DNA of 64,000 nt from Arabidopsis thaliana (taxonomy: Eukaryota; Streptophyta; Magnoliopsida; Brassicales; Brassicaceae). Made by a program: the position numbers and the translations under genes. Shown piece after piece: positions 25,991-36,500 of the stretch (its first letter is position 1; the number at the start of each line of letters is the position of its first letter). Location: positions 22,451,261 to 22,515,260 of the forward strand of contig NC_003074.8 of the NCBI RefSeq assembly GCF_000001735.4. The letters run 5' to 3'. Under the pieces are notes generated by a model. It did not search any database and had not been told where the DNA came from. It saw nothing but the letters and a program-made list of their open reading frames with translations.

Positions 25991-26165
25991 AATTATTAAT
26001 TTATGATATTGATGAGACTATATTTTACTTAAGATTTTCAAAAAAAATATTATCTTATTAATTTATCGATTTGTGTTGTTTTTTATAGTAGTTCCAACTC
26101 GGACCGGAAGAATTTATTAATTTATAGAGGTTATTAATTTATCGAGTATTAATTTATAGTGTATG
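25641..26165. mobile_element. MITE-like non-autonomous element
   Basis: About 525 bp of AT-rich DNA flanked by related inverted ends. The left end contains CCTTTATAAATTAATAATG (25649 onward). The right end, read on the other strand, contains CCTCTATAAATTAATAAAT (26129 leftward), preceded by CACTATAAATTAATA at the very edge. Sub-terminal ATTAATTTAT motifs recur on both sides. There is no coding capacity. The target-site duplication is not clear and I cannot name the family. Confidence 0.5.
25955..25985. repeat. (TA)n microsatellite
   Basis: An uninterrupted TA dinucleotide run of about 30 bp inside the MITE-like element. It is likely length-polymorphic. Confidence 0.9.
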
Positions 26166-26312
26166 TGTGAATAGACACAAAAGGGAAGAAACCAGTTTTC
26201 TTTCACTTGTCTCATCAAACGAAGTATCTGACTTGAAATTTCTAGAAAAAGCAGTAAATCGGATACATGGTGTAGCAGCTTTCTAAAGAGAGGAGACCAG
26301 TTTTTTCACGGT

Positions 26313-29300
26313 TTAGCAAAAACCGGCCCTAACCTCTTCAAACGAATACTCAACAATAACGTCTTCCTCATCCATTCTCTTCTCCACAGCAGGAGTGAAC
26401 GGCGTTGTTGCCTCTGTCATAGCGACTGAAGCTGCAGGAGTTGTTGGAACAGCTCTTTTCTTTTCTTCGTTGGTTTTAGGTGTCAAGATTCTCTCCTTTG
26501 TTGTGTAAGCATCCTTGTGATGATCTTCTGGGGAATTCAAGATATTGGAAGTGACAGGTGAAAGAGGCTTCCTAAGCATTGGAGATCTCGCAGCTTTTCC
26601 TGCAACCGGAACGTTCTTTGATCTGATACGACCAGGAAGCTCTGAGTTTCTCCTCCCTACACATATTGACATAATTCTCTTAACACAAATCTCTCTCTTG
26701 GTCTCTGTTAAGTGTAAACCAAAATCTTGTGTTATTATTATGTACCTGAAAGAGTTGGAAGAGCTGAATCTCTTCTACTAGTAGCGTTCTGGTCATAGTA
26801 CTTCGTCCTTTTGCTATTGAGTGTTGCCTTCTCATGCTTTAAGCTTTGATGAAGCATGGCACCACCAAGGGAGAGTTTTCTGTTCATGGCAGCATTTACT
26901 GGTGTTCTCAGTGGTTTCTTTCCGCTTTTATTTGGGCTTGGTTTAGACCCATAAAGAGCTTCTTGCTCTGTTATGAGTTGTCCATGAAGTTTCTTCATAT
27001 CCTGAGATGAAAGTAACAATGTCAAATTGCCAATGATGCTTTTGGCTCATAGTGACCTTGGTTCCTAGTAAAAAACAGTTTTCCTTACTCTCTGTCTCTG
27101 TTTTTCATGCTCTTTCTCTTCCCATACAGTCTTGTACTGACCAAGCATCGATAAGACTCGGACCTGAAATATTTACGTGCTTTTGTGTAAAGATGCTGAT
27201 TTGATAATTGTGTAGAACAGATCATTGATCAGTAAAAAACCACTTACCCCATCATATAAGAATTCATTTCCTCTTTCATTCTCCCAAGCAGTGACTTTGG
27301 CGGTCAAAGCTTCCACCATCCCTGCATCAATAGCAGCAGAAAGCAATAGACAAAAAAGATCATAAGTTATGAGTTTGTAGGTTTTTGTAATATAATCTAA
27401 AGAGCAAGAATGTTACCAGGAAGTTTATTGACAAGTAAACGGGCTTTTTCTGCACGCTTCAATGTAAGATGAGCTCCTCTTCCAGCGTTGTACCGGTTAT
27501 CATCCTGCGAAGCCAACGATGTGAGAACAAAACAAAAAAAAGATTGAGGCAAAGGAATAGATTTAGATTTAAATGTCTAACCCGATTGTACTCTTCCAGC
27601 CAAGACTCTTCTTCACAAGCTGACATCCATTTCTCCACTTTTTCAAGAATCTCCTTCCTGCTTGAAGCTTCCTCTTTGACCTTTGCAATCTCGGAATCAA
27701 TTTGCTCTAACAACTGCTCAGGATCCTTGACACCTAAAAGATGAGTGGAAACATGTTATTATTAGCATGTTCATGTTATCTACCAGTATAATGAGCATAA
27801 CATTTCTGGAGTTTGTGCACATCATATTATGTAAAGAATAAGCTGTTCCTAATAATGGTTTACCAGATTCTATAGCTTCAACTGAAAAGTTTTCTGATTT
27901 AAGAACTTCGGTGGCCATGTGCATCTTCCTTGATATTTCCTCAAGCTCAAGCCTCTTCCTCAGTATCACCTCTTTGATCTTAGTTATTTTGATCTTGCTA
28001 AGCCTAATGACTTCATCCTCAACCTGTAAAACAAACTCACATTATAAAAAAGATTGTTCCTATACTATTATAAACGGATAGACTAAACAATACAGGGAGA
28101 AAACACAGAAAGGTTTGGTCCTGTGCACTCACGCGTTTAATGGAAGCAACAGAAAGTATGTTGGCCTCAGTTATTTCAGACTCAGTCAAAGCGATGCTAC
28201 ATGTGACATTGTGAAATATCTTTTGCTCTTCCGCAGGCGTGTCCAGCAGATTCCAGAGCTCCAACAAGGACACTGCAAGATCTTGAACCTAGAAAAACAA
28301 AGTGATGAGAGTCAGAAACCATAATCACGCAGAAAAACTTGCACTACATTACAAAGAAGAGCTCAGACTTGTAACCTTCTGCATTCGCTGTAACTTGGCC
28401 TCTCGTAAATTCACAATCATCATATCCAACTTATCAAGAGTACTTCTGCTCACATCCCTAGTGTTGGAATCAACCAGAGATGAATGTATCCCTCTTATCA
28501 TGCCTTTGAAATCTTCACCAAGAACCGAGCACAACGAGTTAAGCGTTTTCAGCAAACACTCTACCTCTTCCAATCTTTTGCTCTACATTTTGAAAAGAAT
28601 TCAAAGTTAACATAAGGAAAACAGGTGCACATGCTCTTGTAATATAAGTCCCATATCATGAGATCTAACAGCAAAACCAACCTTTTCATTTTGGAGCTCA
28701 CCCAACTGGCTACGCAATTCCTCCAACCTCTGAAGCGAAAGATCGGTCTCTTCAGCAGCAAACTTCTTCAGATAATCTGTTGGATTTCCAAGTTGCAGTG
28801 ACAACTTCAGTAACTGATCGATAACTTCATTAAACCGAATCATTCTCTCAGCTTTCCTTTTGCGCAGTCCATCCAATTGCACATTAACATTCTCAAGCTC
28901 CTCTTTCAAGTTTTCTCCTAACCTGCTGTTAGACTGTAAGAAGAAAATGCACCATTACTTGCCATAACTCCAGCAGACAAAAACCAAATATATCAAAACT
29001 GAAGTCTTGAATACACTTACATGAATCTCTTGTCCACCCATAGAAGAGCCAATAGCTGCAATTTCTGCTCTGCCAACAGCGATTTCTTTCAGCAAATTCG
29101 CTTTACCCCGACTAGCCTCCTCGACCTTTCGCTTATAAACCGAGAGACACTCCTTCTCGATATCAGCCAAAGAAGCATCTTTTTCATCCTCAGTCTCTCC
29201 CATTTCATTCCATATTTCCTGATATCATCAAAATTGGTAAATTCCCAATTTTGAACATAAACAAAGAAAACGAGGATGTGAATCTTCTTCAAGAAAAGAC

Positions 29301-29372
29301 CTGCAATTGGCGAAGTAACAATCCACATGTAGTCTCGATTCTCGAAAACTGCTCTGTTGAATTCCGTATCAT
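26313..29372 (-). CDS. MAP65-4: 65-kDa microtubule-associated protein 4
   Basis: Microtubule cross-linker of the MAP65/Ase1/PRC1 family, acting on spindle and phragmoplast arrays. Twelve exons: 29301-29372, 29021-29218, 28682-28933, 28376-28582, 28133-28288, 27864-28023, 27582-27733, 27417-27504, 27248-27321, 27089-27163, 26746-27001 and 26313-26656. They sum to 2,034 nt (677 residues). I chose the ATG at 29370-29372 because the first exon encodes [15 protein letters not shown], the conserved MAP65 N-terminal dimerisation segment, and an in-frame stop lies just upstream. A start at the internal MGETEDEKD would lose it. Long coiled coils fill residues about 40-330. The microtubule-binding core near 390-500 includes [25 protein letters not shown]. 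The C-terminal tail is basic and Ser/Thr/Pro-rich, with CDK-type SP/TP sites. A 5' UTR intron is possible (donor near 29596). Confidence 0.95.
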
Positions 29373-30792
29373 GGTGATTAAAACCTATAGACAAAAATTC
29401 CCAATTATCAACATCACAGCTGAATTGTTTCGTGACTCCGATTCTCGATTACACAAATACCAAATTATTCGGAAACAGATACAGAATTTTCTCTGTTTTC
29501 TCCGCAGAGTTAAATTACAAAATCGCGATGACTCATGAAAAGTTCAAGAAGATTTTTAACATCTACAAGAGAAAAGAGCGAGAAATTAGAAACTACCTGG
29601 TTTGAGGATCAGCGCCAAGAAGAAGATGTTGTGAAGAATTGATCAAAGAGAGAGAGAGAGCAAAATTAGGGTTTATAAGTGTTGTGAGTATAACGGATGT
29701 GAAATTGAAATTTGAACAAGGAGCGGGAGGAGGGTCCGTTACGATCCGAGTCTCACGATTTATTTTGACGTGGAATCATCTGAGCCGTTGTATTAAATTC
29801 CTCTTTCCGTTTTTTGCTTTTCTCCTTTTTATTTGACGGACCAGATTTAGTAAGCAATAAAGCCTTGAATTTCGAAATGGATTTTTTTGAAATATAATTG
29901 GCTCCATAATGATATCTTAAATAAAATAAAAATGTAGGCCAGTTAAACAACTAAAATATATTTTCAAAAAGCACATAAATTATCAAAATCTTTTCATAGT
30001 AAAAAAAAAAAAAAAATGGATAATGACTGCATTGACATCTCTATTACTTTGACATTGATATACTCTTTGACTTTGAACTGATCCATGCATATGATAAGAG
30101 AATGTAAAGAATAAACGCAAAATAACTATTTTTGCAACTATAGAATGAGACTCTAATATTTTGTTTAGAACTTTTATTTCGTCAACAAAATGTTACAGTA
30201 ACTACATTGCTTTTAAAGTTAAAACATGCGTTATCTGTAATCATAAAAGTATGATACATCGTTCAAATAAACTTAAATTTTGTGTAAAAAGTTTTAAAAA
30301 CCTTTCAAACATTATGTAAAAAACAGAAGTGGACATAGTATATAGTCTATAGTTCAATCACAAAACTAATATAAATTTAACATTGGTTTTGGTCGTCTAT
30401 AGTCTATACATATGGACAATGGTCATATTGGTTAACGTAAGTAAAATCATTAGTAATCACCACATCTATTGTAATCGTACAAACCAAATTGTTAATGATG
30501 ATTGGGGAAGTGGATAAAGGACGACGAACCAAAGGCTTGTCTGAATTTCTTCTGGAAAGAGAAATTAAAACAAAACTAAAATATGTGGAGAGAGACAAAT
30601 AAAATAATACCCCTGGGACTTATCAGTATTGTCAGAGCAAAGCCTGAGCTTCTTAATAATTGAAAATAAAATTAATTAAAACAAAACACATAAAAATTTC
30701 TGAAAAATCTCTCTCTCTCTCTCTTCATCGTCGCCGTCGTCTTCTCCGTCTCCTCCTCTCTGTCTCGCTGCTACTTCTTCTTCATCTTCCTG
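29373..30792. other. divergent spacer between MAP65-4 and the FAR1-like gene
   Basis: Contains the MAP65-4 leader (to about 29640), an AT-rich middle with a 17-base A run (about 30000-30016), and the 5' leader of the next gene with a CT microsatellite (30709-30724) followed by TCGTCGCCGTCGTCTTC-type pyrimidine-rich sequence. No gene is seen. Confidence 0.5.
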
Positions 30793-32739
30793 ATGAATAC
30801 TCACAAAACCGAAGAAGGTCTGTTCCACCATCATGATCTTGATCCGACGGCTGACATACTCGTTCAATCACCACCCTCCATTCTCCACCACCACCACGAC
30901 CACAATTCCGAAGTCGATCCCGCGTTTTCTCTCCCGGAATTCATACTCTTCCGCTCTTCTCCTTCCGGAGATTCTCCCGGTCTCTCCTCAGACGAGCAAG
31001 ACGATTCCCTTACCGGAAACCCCCAAATTGCTGATTCGTCAAATTCTAGGGTTTCGAGTGCAGGAAGAGATGGGCTTTTCATCAGCCCCGATCCTCATAT
31101 CTCATCTCAGTTCTACACATTCAACGCAGCTTCTCACTCTCTCATGTGTCGCTGTCTCCGCGAGGGCCGTCTCGCTACTCCGGCGGAGATCCGTATCGCT
31201 ACACCGAGGTCTGTCCTCAAGTCATGGCGCGCCGTTTGGAAGGATCGTAACGAGGAAACGGCTTACCTCACCGCCTGGAAACGGATCCAGGATAAGCTCA
31301 CCTCTCGCCTCGACCCAGCCACCGGTAACGAATTTCTCTGCTTCAAGAATAATTCTCAGCAATTCGTCTCTCACATTAACCAGTGGCAAGATATAGTCAT
31401 GGGGTTTCACGCTGATGGTGATTTGAAACACTTAGGCCAGAAAGAGACTATTGATAGGATTAAGCAAGTTTGGACTGTTGGTGCTAAGCTCTATGGAATT
31501 CCCGAGAGCTTTATTAGGGTTTGTGTAGCGGCGTGTCCTGTTTGCAATGCCGACTCTGGTTCTGCTTCGAGGAACAAACGCCGTCGATTTGAGTATACGG
31601 AGTCTCTTGATGTGCCTGCCAAGGAAGTTCCCGATAGGTTGCAGCAACTGGCTGCTAAGCACAAGGTTGTGCTCTGTATAAGGCAGAAGTATATTAGGTA
31701 TAAGCCGTTTATGGCAGAGGTGAAGGATTATGCTTGTCACAGAGCTGGAGAGCCTGTATCAATTAAGAAGTCTAGGATTTTGAAGAGGGAGCCTTATCAG
31801 TCAAAGAGATGCGGTTGTGGTTTTAGGATTAGAGCTATTGTTCCCATTGCTAACTACAGTGAAAAGACCAAAACTTTTGTATATCAGGAAGAAGGGACAG
31901 CTGTTTTTAAGCTATACGCTGTCCATTCAGGGCATGAGCCGGGGGCTATGGATGGAAATGCGAGAATCATGCATCGGGTTGTTGGTCATAAGGGTTTTTT
32001 GATGGATCAAGAGACTGTCTACGGAGTGCGGGACGAAGACGTGGAAACCGAAGGGATGGGATTGACTGGGAAGGATGAACGTGCCGAGATGCAGTTTACT
32101 GTCTTGCATCAGGTGCAGGAACTAAGGAGCGAACTTGGCACTCTAGAAGGAAAGATTGGGAATTTTTCACAAGAGATGTTGGGTTCAGTGTCCACAGAGT
32201 TGTTTGAGATGCTCAACAAGATCAGAAATATCGGCGTTGAGAGTGCCCAGGATACAACGGGCTTGGTTGCAGAGAAATCACACTCAGATGAAATACTTGT
32301 TGGAGATAACGATCTAGTACATTGGAGTGACCATCACCACGAGCATTTATATGGAGATGGGAAGGATGCAGAACTTATTGAAGACGATGAGGACAGTTTT
32401 GAGAGGAGCCTTGATGATGTTGTTCCTTGGGAACAGATAACGCCACCGTCAGATTGTACAAATCAAAAGGAGGATCTTTTGTCTGAGACATGTAAGCCTG
32501 AGAAATGGTTAAAGTGCAATGACTTTGATGAGAATAGCATTCTGAATAGCGAAGATTCTAAATTAACAAAACCGATGAGCCACGATGGAGGTAGTATAGA
32601 AACAGATGTAGGTTTAGCTGGTATACAAGTCGATAGCTTCTATCAAGAAAACTCGAAATGGTATGACTCTCCTTGTGGTTTGGATTCAAACACGGACGGT
32701 GAAGACACTGGATTCAGCAGACATGGGGAGATTTTGTAG
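30793..32739 (+). CDS. protein with FAR1-like zinc module, function unknown
   Basis: A single-exon 648-residue protein. I recognise no characterised gene. The N-terminus is His-, Asp- and Ser-rich and looks disordered (1-110). A conserved helical region follows (about 115-250, containing WRAVWKDRNEETAYLTAWKRIQDKL). CPVCNADSG and a basic KRRRF cluster (possible nuclear localisation signal) lie near residues 250-265. Then comes a Cys/His arrangement, DYACHRAG (Cys about 315), KRCGCGF (about 341-343) and VHSGHEPG (His about 378 and 381). Its spacing and flanks resemble the WRKY-GCM1-type zinc finger of FAR1/FHY3 transposase-derived regulators. A coiled coil lies near 425-490 and the tail is acidic (500-648). 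I infer a nuclear DNA-associated role with low certainty. The start is the first ATG after the CT-rich leader. Confidence 0.8.
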   Translation: MNTHKTEEGLFHHHDLDPTADILVQSPPSILHHHHDHNSEVDPAFSLPEFILFRSSPSGDSPGLSSDEQDDSLTGNPQIADSSNSRVSSAGRDGLFISPDPHISSQFYTFNAASHSLMCRCLREGRLATPAEIRIATPRSVLKSWRAVWKDRNEETAYLTAWKRIQDKLTSRLDPATGNEFLCFKNNSQQFVSHINQWQDIVMGFHADGDLKHLGQKETIDRIKQVWTVGAKLYGIPESFIRVCVAACPVCNADSGSASRNKRRRFEYTESLDVPAKEVPDRLQQLAAKHKVVLCIRQKYIRYKPFMAEVKDYACHRAGEPVSIKKSRILKREPYQSKRCGCGFRIRAIVPIANYSEKTKTFVYQEEGTAVFKLYAVHSGHEPGAMDGNARIMHRVVGHKGFLMDQETVYGVRDEDVETEGMGLTGKDERAEMQFTVLHQVQELRSELGTLEGKIGNFSQEMLGSVSTELFEMLNKIRNIGVESAQDTTGLVAEKSHSDEILVGDNDLVHWSDHHHEHLYGDGKDAELIEDDEDSFERSLDDVVPWEQITPPSDCTNQKEDLLSETCKPEKWLKCNDFDENSILNSEDSKLTKPMSHDGGSIETDVGLAGIQVDSFYQENSKWYDSPCGLDSNTDGEDTGFSRHGEIL

Positions 32740-33543
32740 AAACATGGTAAGGTTCTTCGATATAACCAATTTCTAACTTTCTATCTCACACATCTCGTTA
32801 TGCATACCCTTCCCCAACTCATAAATGGGAACCAGATTGTATATTTTATGTGTTCTATTACAAGGTTTCAGGGATTTTTTTTGTTTGGCTGTGTTTCTTG
32901 TAGGTGTTGTTTCCTTCTTGTGTTATGTAAATTCAAACTCAGATTGTTTCTATGCATATATCTAAGATCGGAAAGCTTTCAAGGTGTCTCACTTTTTGAT
33001 TATTGCCAAGTGATCATCTCTTGGTTTTTAAGACTCCATTAGCAAATTTGTCCAAATATTTCTAATTTTTAATCAAGACTCAATAAACTTTATGAATTTT
33101 TGAATTGTAAATATACAAATACGTATGATCTTGGAAATAAAAGTAACTCCAGACCGGGAACAGGCTACGAATTTCCCGGCGATCAACAGCTCAGAAACGT
33201 AGTGATGTGAAATGTCGCAATTGGTGTTTGAATTTCCTTCAATTACACAAAGTTGCTGTGGAAGTCCAGTGTCAACTGAAGGGTATTTCGGTCATATAAT
33301 AGTGAATTTTCATTTCGATGGCAGAAAAATCAAACTGCGACGACGCGATCTGAAGTATCGTCTCATCTACCTCTTTGCTCTGTACCCTGCAATTTCCTTT
33401 TGCAGCGGCTTGAGTCAGACTCGTTGACCCAACTCGGATCGGACTCAGAGCTCCGAGGCAATTCACGGGAAGAGACTGTTTCGTTCCCGTTGGTCTATTT
33501 GTTCTAGATCTGTGAGTCGCTGAGCTCGCCGTGAAAATTGGGA
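32740..33543. other. intergenic region upstream of BIG2
   Basis: An 804-bp region holding the 3' UTR of the FAR1-like gene and the BIG2 promoter and leader. A splice-like GTAAGG lies at 32748, just after the stop, so a 3' UTR intron is possible. No further gene is seen. Confidence 0.45.
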
Positions 33544-36500
33544 ATGGCTTCCTCGGAAGCTGATTCCCGATTGAGTCGAGTCGTAACACCAGCTTTAGAG
33601 AAGATCGTCAAGAACGCGTCGTGGCGTAAACACTCGAAGCTAGCTAACGAATGCAAAGCTGTTATCGAGCGGCTAAATTCGCTGCAGAAATCACCACCTC
33701 CTTCGTCCTCTGCTGCTACTGACTCCGAGTCTGAATCCTCTGTTCCCGGTCCACTTAACGACGGTGGTTCGATCGAGTACTCGCTCGCCGATTCGGAACT
33801 CATCTTCAGCCCTCTGATCAATGCCTGTGGCACTGGCCTCGCCAAGATCATCGAACCTGCTATTGACTGCATTCAGAAACTTATCGCGCATGGTTACATT
33901 CGTGGTGAATCGGACCCGTCCGGTGGAGCGGAGTCCCTTCTCCTTTTTAAATTGATCGATTCCGTTTGTAAATGCCATGATTTGGGAGATGAATCCATTG
34001 AATTACCTGTGTTAAAGACTCTGTTATCTGCCATTAACTCCATCTCGCTGAGGATCCATGGCAAATGCTTGCTCCTAGTTGTTCGTACTTGCTACGACAT
34101 TTACTTGGGAAGCAAAAACGTGGTGAATCAGACGACTGCCAAGGCTTCGCTGATCCAGATTCTGGTGATTGTTTTCCGGAGAATGGAGGCGGATTCGTCA
34201 ACGGTTCCAATTCAGCCGATTGTAGTGGCTGAGCTCATGGAGCCACTCGAAAAATCAGATGCGGATGGGACAATGACGCAGTTTGTTCAGGGTTTCATCA
34301 CCAAAATCATGCAAGATATTGACGGAGTGTTGAACCCGACAATGTCAGGATCAGGATCAGGATCAGGGTCAGGAGGCCAAGATGGGGCATATGGGACTAC
34401 CACAGTGGAGACTACGAATCCTACGGATTTGTTGGACTCCACTGATAAGGACATGTTGGACGCTAAGTACTGGGAGATCAGTATGTACAAGTCAGCTCTA
34501 GAGGGAAGGAAGGGGGAGCTAACTGACGGAGACGCTGAGAGAGATGATGATTTAGAAGTTCAGATAGAGAATAAGCTGCGGAGAGATGCCTGCCTGGTTT
34601 TCAGGGCGCTTTGTAAGCTCTCCATGAAGGCGCCGCCAAAGGAGTCTTCGGCAGATCCGCAGTCGATGAGAGGGAAGATTCTGGCTCTTGAGCTGTTAAA
34701 GATCTTGTTGGAAAATGCTGGAGCTGTCTTTAGAACAAGCGAGAAGTATGTTAAATACCTCTTTAGCTCCTTTTTCTTTTTTTGAATATAAGGGTGGATC
34801 CACCGTATCAAGAAAAATTAGATTTTGTATTCTTCTGATGAATTTCCATCTCTGCTGAACAGGTTTTCAGCTGATATCAAACAGTTTTTGTGTTTGTCGT
34901 TGTTGAAGAACAGTGCTTCTACTCTTATGATTATCTTCCAGCTTTCTTGCTCTATTTTCATCAGTCTGGTTGCAAGATTCCGGGCTGGATTAAAGGCCGA
35001 AATTGGAGTGTTTTTTCCAATGATTGTTCTTAGAGTCGTGGAGAATGTAGCTCAACCTAATTTTCAACAAAAGATGATTGTTCTTCGGTTTCTTGACAAA
35101 CTTTGTTTGGATTCACAAATCCTAGTTGATATATTCTTGAACTACGATTGCGATGTCAATTCATCAAATATCTTTGAGAGGTATGTTATGTCCCTTGATG
35201 CTTCGCTGTTTAAAGTTTAAGTTTCGTTCAGGTGGAAGTTCTTTGCGTAATTTATGTTTCCTCTGTATGATCATGTTTAGGATGGTCAATGGTCTCCTTA
35301 AAACGGCTCAAGGGGTTCCTCCTGGTACAGCTACAACATTGATGCCACCACAGGAGGCAGCTATGAAACTTGAAGCCATGAAATGCTTAGTGGCCATATT
35401 GAAATCAATGGGAGATTGGTTGAACAAGCAGTTGCGCCTGCCAGTTTCTAATTCATTGAATAAATCTGACGTAATTGAGATTGATTTGGGACCCGGAAGT
35501 CCCCAGTTGGCAAATGGAAATGCTGATGAGTCTGCTGACGGATCAGATACTTATTCTGAATCTTCAGGAGGTACATCTGATGCTCTAGCTATCGAGCAGC
35601 GCCGGGCTTACAAACTCGAGCTTCAGGTAAGAACTTAAAGATGTTTGTGTATTATGCAGATTATTGTAGAAAGTGACATTTTATAATTTTTCTGTGGTCG
35701 TTAATGCTATTTTAAATGTTTGTCCCAGGAAGGTATTTCTCTTTTTAATCGGAAGCCAACTAAAGGTATTGAGTTTCTCATCAATGCGGGTAAGGTGGGT
35801 GAATCTCCTGAAGAAATAGCAGGTTTTCTCAAAGACGCGTCAGGGTTAAATAAAACTTTGATAGGCGACTATCTTGGAGAAAGAGAAGATTTAGCTCTCA
35901 AGGTGATGCATGCATATGTGGATTCTTTTGATTTCCGAGGCATGGAATTTGATGAGGCAATTAGAACCTTTCTTGAAGGTTTTAGGCTGCCAGGAGAAGC
36001 ACAAAAGATTGACCGAATCATGGAAAAGTTTGCTGAACGTTACTGCAAGTGTAATCCTAAGGTGTTTACTAGCGCAGATTCAGCTTATGTTCTTGCATAT
36101 TCTGTGATCATGCTCAATACTGATGCCCACAACCCCATGGTGAAGAACAAGGTTTGCTTCATTCATTGTCTAGGATAATACAGTTATTGTGGAAGTTTTA
36201 GGTAAAATGTTAGTGACGTTCTTTGTGCCTTTTTTTTTTTCTCTTGGAACATATAGATGTCTGCTGATGACTTTATCAGAAACAATCGTGGAATAGACGA
36301 CGGAAAAGATTTACCTGCGGACTACATGAGATCGCTGTATGAAAGGATAACAAAGCATGAGATAAAGATGAAAGAAGATGATTTACGTTTGCAACAGAAA
36401 CAGTACGCAAACTCAAACAGAATGCTTGGTTTGGATGGTATATTAAACATAGTGATCCGTAAGCAGTGGGGAGATTCATATGCGGAAACAAGTGATGATC

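Larger units (their letters stand above)
24741..26312. other. intergenic region between convergent ARP7 and MAP65-4
   Basis: Apart from the 3' UTRs, this 1.57-kb region holds a MITE-like element (25641-26165) with an internal TA microsatellite, both listed separately. There are also two copies of TTGATGCGATTTGA-like sequence in tandem near 25822-25843. An isolated TGACGTCA palindrome (25498-25505) resembles a bZIP site but has no gene downstream. No coding frame is supportable. Confidence 0.5.

Noticed and set aside
28955-29203. Shorter MAP65-4 start at the internal MGETEDEKD
   Set aside because: The upstream exon 29301-29372 splices in phase and supplies the conserved MAP65 N-terminal segment, giving 677 residues.
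30833-31396. 187-codon frame overlapping the FAR1-like gene in another frame
   Set aside because: Composition-driven overlap in the Ser/His-rich 5' part; the 648-codon frame has conserved motifs and the better start.
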